Shown here: positions 58,600 through 64,000 of the stretch, piece by piece | How the letters are laid out: every line of letters starts with the position of its first letter | Numbering within the stretch: position 1 is the stretch's first letter | Assembly (NCBI GenBank): GCA_012184525.1 | Contig: WOFQ01000007.1 | Span: 927,448 to 991,447, forward strand | Reading direction: 5' to 3' | Origin: Xenoacremonium recifei | Taxonomy: Eukaryota; Ascomycota; Sordariomycetes; Hypocreales; Nectriaceae | Length of the DNA stretch: 64,000 bases | Notes under the pieces: generated by a model | What the model saw: only the letters and a program-made list of their open reading frames with translations | Databases searched by the model: none | What the model was told of the DNA's origin: nothing | Program-made: the position numbers and the translations under genes

Positions 58600-59210
58600 T
58601 GTAGTATTATTCCACTAACTAAAATACTAAAATACTAAAACTACTAATATTAATACTAAACTAAATATTCCTAGTATTTAGTATTTTTTATATTTCTAGT
58701 ATTTTAAATTTTACTTATTATTATTTTTAAATATTAATATATTTAATAAATTTAACTATTTTCTCTATTTATATAATAGATTATATAGTATATAAATATC
58801 TATATAGAAACAATAATATTGGTTTGAGTATATATACCCTAAGCTGGTTTCTAAGTATATTTCAGTAATTTTGCTATAATAAGCTGATTTCAGTAATCTG
58901 GCTATACAATAAGCTGATTTTAGATCCTATAACCTGATTTTAAATTAATTCCTGATATATTGATTTTTAATATACTGATTTATAAGGTATTTATTCCTAA
59001 TATAATTATATATATATAAAAAGACCTAACCCTCCTCTAATTTAAATTCTATTTTCTATTTCTATATATACTATATATTCTCACTTATATGTATATTCTC
59101 ACTTATATATATATTCTCACTTATGTATATATTCTAGTTCTATCTTCTATATATAATACTAGTTAGTATTTTCTTATCATTAGTTTAGTAATATATACTA
59201 ATTAGTATTA
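58600..59210. repeat. Extreme AT-rich low-complexity core
   Basis: Almost only A/T over 600 bp, built from AATACTAA/TTAGTATT words, AAGCTGATTT repeats and TATA runs. This is the look of RIP-mutated (C-to-T) repeats in ascomycetes. Direct repeats TAGTATTATTCC at 58602 and 59203 sit at its edges. A former transposon is likely but unrecognisable. Confidence 0.6.
59078..59131 (+). repeat. Tandem repeat, three 18-bp units
   Basis: Three adjacent units of TTCTCACTTATATGTATA with one or two mismatches each, followed by a broken fourth start (TTCTAG). It lies in the AT-rich core. Confidence 0.8.
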
Positions 59211-59262
59211 TTCCGGGCATGCACTAAACCCAAAATACTAAGTTCACATGCCTGCTAGTCAT

Positions 59263-59310
59263 TAAGGGGGTTTCAATTCCGACGCACCTCTATATCTAAA
59301 AATACATATA
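59263..59310 (+). repeat. Dispersed repeat, copy B
   Basis: Begins TAAGGGGGTTTCAATTCCG, then ACGCACCTCTATATCTAAA. Same orientation as copy A, 875 bp downstream. Differences are mainly transitions and a 1-base gap. Confidence 0.55.
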
Positions 59311-60600
59311 GCGTGAGGTTTTATTAACTTGTTATATTATATGATGATAGGATTTTTCTTTATTTGTAAACCAAAAACTCGCTTTATGTGCACTCTAGTC
59401 ATGCGGCTGAGATTTAGACCAAGACTACTTTGGTACCTGAAAGCCGTAGCCATTTTGCAAGCAGAGGATTTAAGTTCGTTCTGCTTTCTCCCAATTTCTT
59501 GCTTTTGATATAGCATTCAGAATAATATGGAGTTCAAACCAAGCGCGCAGGGTATATACTACGAAGCATCTTCTCAATCAAAAGAGGTCGAAACTTTAGA
59601 TCATGAAATGATATTAAAACAATGTTCAGCTCTGAGCTTTCAAGTGACTTATAATTCAATATAGATGTGTGTTATAGAAGCCGCAGTGTGGAAATAGAGA
59701 ATAGTTTGTATAGAAAGCTCGATTTTATACCGGTTAATTTGCTTCAGGGCTTTTATTTCTCAATTTGGCCGTATATTATTGACCGCTATGGCGGCCTCCT
59801 TAACTCTGCTCCAATTTCTGTCTTAAAGCTCCCCTTAATAGCAGTAGAACTCCGCATTGTCCTCATATTATGTCGCATCAATGGATCTCATGCAGACTGA
59901 AACCTCCTAAAAAGATTTTAAATAATGATCACAAAATAGCCAGTTTATTTGGTCAGAACCTCATCTCATCTCAACTTTTTACACGATAATTGGATATTAG
60001 GAGTGCTAGTATTACAACGACAGACAGGGGCCACGTGCCATTGGAATAATTTACTCACTTTATCACTTAAAATTAGAAGGAAACCTGCCGTGGATCAGCC
60101 AGGTTTGACTAAGTCAACATCAGAATATGGATGCTCGATTAATGTGGACGAAGCAAGACTCTGGCCCACCCCTTTGCCACGAACCCCGCATTTCATATAC
60201 TGGAACAACTAAAAGATTATTACGGAGCAGAGAAAACATATAAAGAAGCAGGGATCTGTTCCAAGCGAGGCAGGACCCGAGAAAGGAAACAACCTTCGCT
60301 TGGATAAATTAACATCACCCGAAGCTTCGAGGCAACCCCGCTATACTTCGCTTATGTCAAGGGATCTACTCTTTTCTTCGCTCTATCTGTAGGCATAGGT
60401 ATGTCCCTGCCCAACCTCTCCGACATGTGATTTGCATGGTAGAGCTCTACACGATGTGACTCAGCCCATGTCTTCCAACAGCGATCGGGTAGGTCCATGT
60501 TTTCTTCTACGAGCCATAATCATCCTTCAAGTTGGGGGGCCTAAAGGAAAACGTGATCCAGTCTACCAGCACTGATCCGAGCGAACTCCGAGCAAGGCAC

Positions 60601-60720
60601 ATGTCGTCCCAAGCGAGCTCATCGAGCGTCGGTATATATTACATGGTCTATGCCAGGATTGCGGAGAGATTTCTAGGCCATCGAGTTGCTTTTCCCCAGG
60701 TTGTGCTTCTTGGGCGATAA
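60601..60720 (+). other. Upstream ORF (39 codons) overlapping esterase start as TAATG
   Basis: An ATG-initiated frame starting MSSQASSSSVGIYYMVYARI and ending at TAA 60718-60720. The last A of its stop is the first base of the carboxylesterase ATG. It has no family match. If the transcript starts upstream, it could limit or couple translation of the esterase. Confidence 0.4.
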
Positions 60721-62547
60721 TGAGATTCTTTACACTCTTATATCCATTGCTTGCGGGAATTCTGGGACTTGAGTCTAGTGTGGTAGCGAGTCCTGGCCGA
60801 GATCCCCGAGTCACTTTGAAAAATGGCACTTATAAGGGAGTGTACTCCTCCGAGTATGAACAAGACTTTTTCTTGGGTATCCCGTTTGCGCAGCCGCCCG
60901 TCGGCGAATTACGGTTCAGAAACCCGGCGCCCCTGAATAATACCTGGACCGGAGTTCGTGACGCCACAGCTTATTCTGCATCGTGCGCCGCATTTACTGT
61001 ATGAAAGATGACAAATTACCCTACACTGAAGATGAGGTCACTGACTCTCACCCAGGGAGATGATTTGCCATTTGCAGACGAGGTAGGCAGGCTATTATTA
61101 CGCAGTCCAATCTTCGCCCTTAGCTGAAACTAACTGATTCTCACAGGACTGTCTCTATCTAAATGTTATCAGACCTTCGGGATTTGAGAAGAGCAAGTTA
61201 CCTGTGGCTATCTGGATTCACGGTGGTGGTTTCACTCAGGGCTCTGGGATTAACCAGAGATACAACATGTCCTTCACCGTTCAACACTCTGTCGAGATCA
61301 ACCAGCCAATAATTGGTGTAACAATCAACTATCGTTTAGCTGGATGGGGCTTCATGCAAAGCCAAGAAATATATGCCACAGGCGAAACAAATTGGGGCTT
61401 TCGGGATCAGCGTTTGGCTCTACATTGGATCCAAGAGAACATCGGTGCTTTCGGGGGCGATCCCAGCAAAGTCACTATTTATGGAGAAAGCGCTGGAGCT
61501 ATGTCCGTGGGGTTGCATCTCATCGCCTATAATGGTCGAAATGACGGCCTATTTCGAAGTGCTGGAATGGAGTCCGGAACTCCTATGGTCACTAGCACCC
61601 CACTAACAACTTATCAGCCGATATACAACAAAATCGTTGAGGCAGCCGGATGCAGCAGCGCAGTCGACAGTCTTGCCTGCCTCCGCAACACACCATTCGA
61701 TAAATTAAACCATTCTCTTGGAGAAAACCAATACGCCTGGGGTCCTTCTGTTGATGGTGACATCCTTCCGTCCCATGGCAGTGTTGCTTTGCGGGAAGGG
61801 AATTTTGTCCATGTTCCTATCCTCATCGGCTGCAACTCTGATGAAGGAACCAGTTTTACACCGACAGGGCTCAACACGACGAACCAGTTTCGAGATTATC
61901 TCATGGAAGACGGGACGACTCCAATGCCACGGCACATTGCTGATATGATCTTGAAGGCGTATCCACTTCATAATCCAGAAAGCGTTTTAGCGAATCTGGG
62001 TCCTGAATGGATGCCGCCAGCATCTGCAGAGTACGGTCGGCAGTATCGAAGAACCTCAACATATGCGGGCGACCAAGTGTTCATTGCTAACAGAAGGCTT
62101 ACCTGCAAGACGTATGCTGAGGCAGGATTGGCAGCATATTGTTACCGCTTCAATGCTGTACCAAATGGATTCACGCCTCTTCAAGGAGCCACCCATTATA
62201 CTGAGGTTGGATTTGTATTTCTGGATCTCCTCGGGGTCGGTTGGAACCCACCAACCAAGGAACCACCTTTCCAAGGAAAAGGACCGGAGTATAAAGATCT
62301 TGCACGTTTGATGAATGGAGATTGGATATCGTTCATCTACAGTGGCAATCCTAATAGCTGGCCTGAACGGAGGAAACAAGCTAAGACGCTGGCTACCCCA
62401 GTTCCAATGTGGCCAAAGTATGATCAGAGACATCCCAAAAACTATCTCTACAATGCGAATGTCTCGAGCACAGTGGAACTGGATATCTGGAGAGCAGAGG
62501 GTATAGACTTAATTACCAGCTTTAACGAAAAGTACTACCTTCGTTAA
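60720..62547 (+). CDS. Secreted type-B carboxylesterase/lipase
   Basis: Alpha/beta-hydrolase esterase of 568 residues. Exons 60720-60998, 61056-61082 (only 27 nt, encoding GDDLPFADE) and 61147-62547; introns of 57 and 64 nt. An N-terminal signal peptide is visible (MRFFTLLYPLLAGILGLESS, cleavage near VVAS). Family motifs: LGIPFAQPPVGELRF, EDCLYLNVIRP across the exon 2-3 junction, oxyanion HGGGF (127-131), nucleophile Ser217 in GESAGA, acid residue in NSDEGTSF and catalytic His in GATHYTEVGF. Several N-x-S/T sites (NTT, NVS) fit a glycoprotein. Substrates may be triglycerides, aromatic esters or cutin-like esters. The gene stands alone between AT-rich islands. Confidence 0.93.
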
Positions 62548-63759
62548 GCTTGAAAACAAACAAATTGAGAGAATACTGGAGTTCTTCTCTAAATATTTAA
62601 CTTTCGATTAGCACAAATATGATAATATGGATTATGACGAGTTCTGTATCATGTGCAAAGGAACACAGAGGATCTCAAATATCAAAGATACCAGTCAACC
62701 TTTCTGTCCATTTAAGCAGATATGTGTATATACTGAGGCGTTCTGAATCTCGACCCTTCCGTGACTAAAGTGCATTTCGGGAGTGTTGTTAACAGGCTTA
62801 TAATTGTTGACTTGGAAACAGGACGAGAAAGTAATAATTATGTAGTCAGAAGCCAATGTATATAAGAGCTCTGGACCAACTACATTATTTTTTTTTATCC
62901 AGAAATCTCTCCACATTCTAGCTATATCTAATTATTCTAGCAACCCCTATTATAACTAGGAGATTAATGTAGTTTATATATATATATTACTAAGTACTTA
63001 AGTAAACCAAAATCTTATTAAAAACTAAAGTATACCTGTATTAGATTGCCTTTTTTTATTCTCTAGATTGATTTCAGCTATATTTAACTACTTCTTAACT
63101 TGTTTTCCAGGTTAACGGCCATTCTCCAAGCTAGCGACGCCCTCAATACACTTAGGGATATCCAGATTGACCACCCTACTACCCCCGGGATTTAACTTCT
63201 TCCAGTAAAAAAAGAAATAAAGGAGTCCACAAAATAACCAAAAAGCTATTAGCTACTTATAATTTCTTAAGGCCTATTAGGTATATAGATAAAGTAGCTT
63301 CGATATTGTTACAGAATTTTTATTTCAACTCGTGCTATTGGGACCTAATGTAAAGACTATTAATATGCTAATATTAATCATGACTTAACTGCCTACCCCC
63401 TATAATAGACTATCCATATATCGAGGGCGATTTATGAGTATTGAAAGTGAAATTAATATTAGAGATAATAAAATAATATATATATATATAACTATATATG
63501 AAAGCTTTTTCTGATAAGTATTAAACTTAAATACGTTCATACATAATTATCTTGAATAATAAAAAGTGTTAAATTATAAGATTATTTTGAAATAAGGTTT
63601 TATAAGATTAAAAATAATATTATATCTTAATATCAAATAACTTTTTATTGAATATACTGAAAATATGGATCACATGTGTTATATATGATATATATAGCTG
63701 TGTGTTATATAGTGCCGTATGTATTGTATTTGAATAGGGGTATGTGTTATCTGCTAGTT
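62548..63759. other. AT-rich gene-free region downstream of esterase
   Basis: About 1.2 kb. Contains the esterase 3' flank, dispersed repeat copy C (62734-62770), poly-T and TA-dinucleotide runs (TATATATATATA near 63476) and a short GC-richer patch at 63110-63190. No coding frame is supportable. Confidence 0.45.
62734..62770 (+). repeat. Dispersed repeat, copy C (divergent)
   Basis: TGAGGCGTTCTGAATCTCG, then ACCCTTCCGTGACTAAAG, similar to copies A and B over the G-run, TTCT-AATCTCGAC and final TAAA blocks. The match is weaker than between A and B. Confidence 0.4.
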
Positions 63760-64000
63760 ATGGCCAGGGCTGTGATTTTAGTACTTTTAGTCCGGTCGAT
63801 CCCCGGACTAAGAATCTTTAGTCCACTAAAGGGCGGACTAAAACTAAGAAATCTTAGTCCGGACTAAATTAAGACTAAAAACTAAAGACTAAAATTATAT
63901 CTTAAAATATTAAATATAAAATCTAATTAAATATAACGTACTCCACAAGCGAGTCGCGCACACAAGCGAGTCGCGCACTTTTAACCACTACGCGTACATA
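63760..64000. mobile_element. Probable edge of a DNA transposon or MITE, continuing past the window
   Basis: Two features abut. 63,778-63,893 is an array of TTTAGTC/GACTAAA words in both orientations, including the hairpin AGTCCGG...CCGGACT and the palindrome TTAGTCCGGACTAA. 63,944-63,977 is a perfect tandem duplication of the 17-mer CACAAGCGAGTCGCGCA, GC-rich in an AT-rich setting and followed by CTTTTAACCACTACGCGT. Sub-terminal repeats of this sort mark ends of fungal Tc1/pogo or hAT elements. No transposase is inside the window. Confidence 0.5.
63944..63977 (+). repeat. Perfect tandem duplication of a 17-mer
   Basis: CACAAGCGAGTCGCGCA occurs twice without spacer or mismatch. It contrasts sharply with the AT-rich sequence on its left. 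Confidence 0.9.

Larger units (their letters stand above)
57578..60719. other. Gene-free region with AT-rich island
   Basis: 3142 bp between the Ytp1-like and carboxylesterase genes. 57,578-58,380 is ordinary 3' flank becoming AT-rich; 58,600-59,210 is extremely AT-rich with simple repeats; 59,310-60,300 is degenerate, moderately AT-rich; 60,300-60,719 is GC-balanced promoter/leader of the esterase. No open frame with a family match, so any former gene is decayed. Confidence 0.5.

Overview
This window is nuclear DNA from a filamentous ascomycete (Pezizomycotina). Sordariomycetes, probably Hypocreales, fits best, but that rank is inference. The evidence is short spliceosomal introns (mostly 44-73 nt) with GT or GC donors and CTAAC/CTGAC-like branch points, CCGCC-ATG type start contexts, fungus-specific families (Zn2Cys6/CTF1-like factor, TeaR-like CAAX protein, Ytp1-like membrane protein, fungal STAND-type N-terminal region) and AT-rich islands beside GC-balanced gene space. 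I resolved 22 protein genes, most by joining exons at splice sites that restore family-conserved reading frames. I saw no rRNA, no CRISPR array and no convincing tRNA.

Left part (1-13.1 kb) is metabolic: a truncated amidase transcribed divergently from a PLP aminotransferase, then an NCS1 (nucleobase/allantoin-type) permease with GATA sites in its promoter, an MDR oxidoreductase, a CTF1/Far-like Zn2Cys6 activator, a class II aldolase-like protein and a Ure2-type GST. The first four could form an uptake and nitrogen-scavenging set; this is not proven.

Middle part (13.3-28.6 kb): a large AAA+ ATPase (with a GC-AG intron) is divergently paired with a fungal STAND-like protein that has no recognisable Walker A motif. 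Next come a PsiD-like member of the phosphatidylserine decarboxylase family, a TeaR-like prenylated polarity protein and an MPPED-type metallophosphoesterase. A 7.1-kb interval without a supportable gene (28.6-35.7 kb) precedes a J-domain protein.

Right-centre (35.7-57.6 kb) is housekeeping: J protein, sterol/diacylglycerol acyltransferase (ARE2-like), Hsp90 with a long 5'-UTR intron, flavin reductase-like protein, mitochondrial ribosomal bL31m, retromer Vps5, TFIID subunit TAF5, Mediator subunit Med11 and a Ytp1-like protein. Three head-to-head pairs stand out: AAA/STAND, flavin reductase/bL31m (with a perfect 24-bp palindrome between them) and TAF5/Med11.

Right end (57.6-64 kb) is accessory: AT-rich, repeat-bearing DNA flanks a single secreted carboxylesterase gene. 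The last 250 bases hold palindromic TTAGTC repeats and a tandem 17-mer that look like the edge of a transposable element continuing beyond the window.
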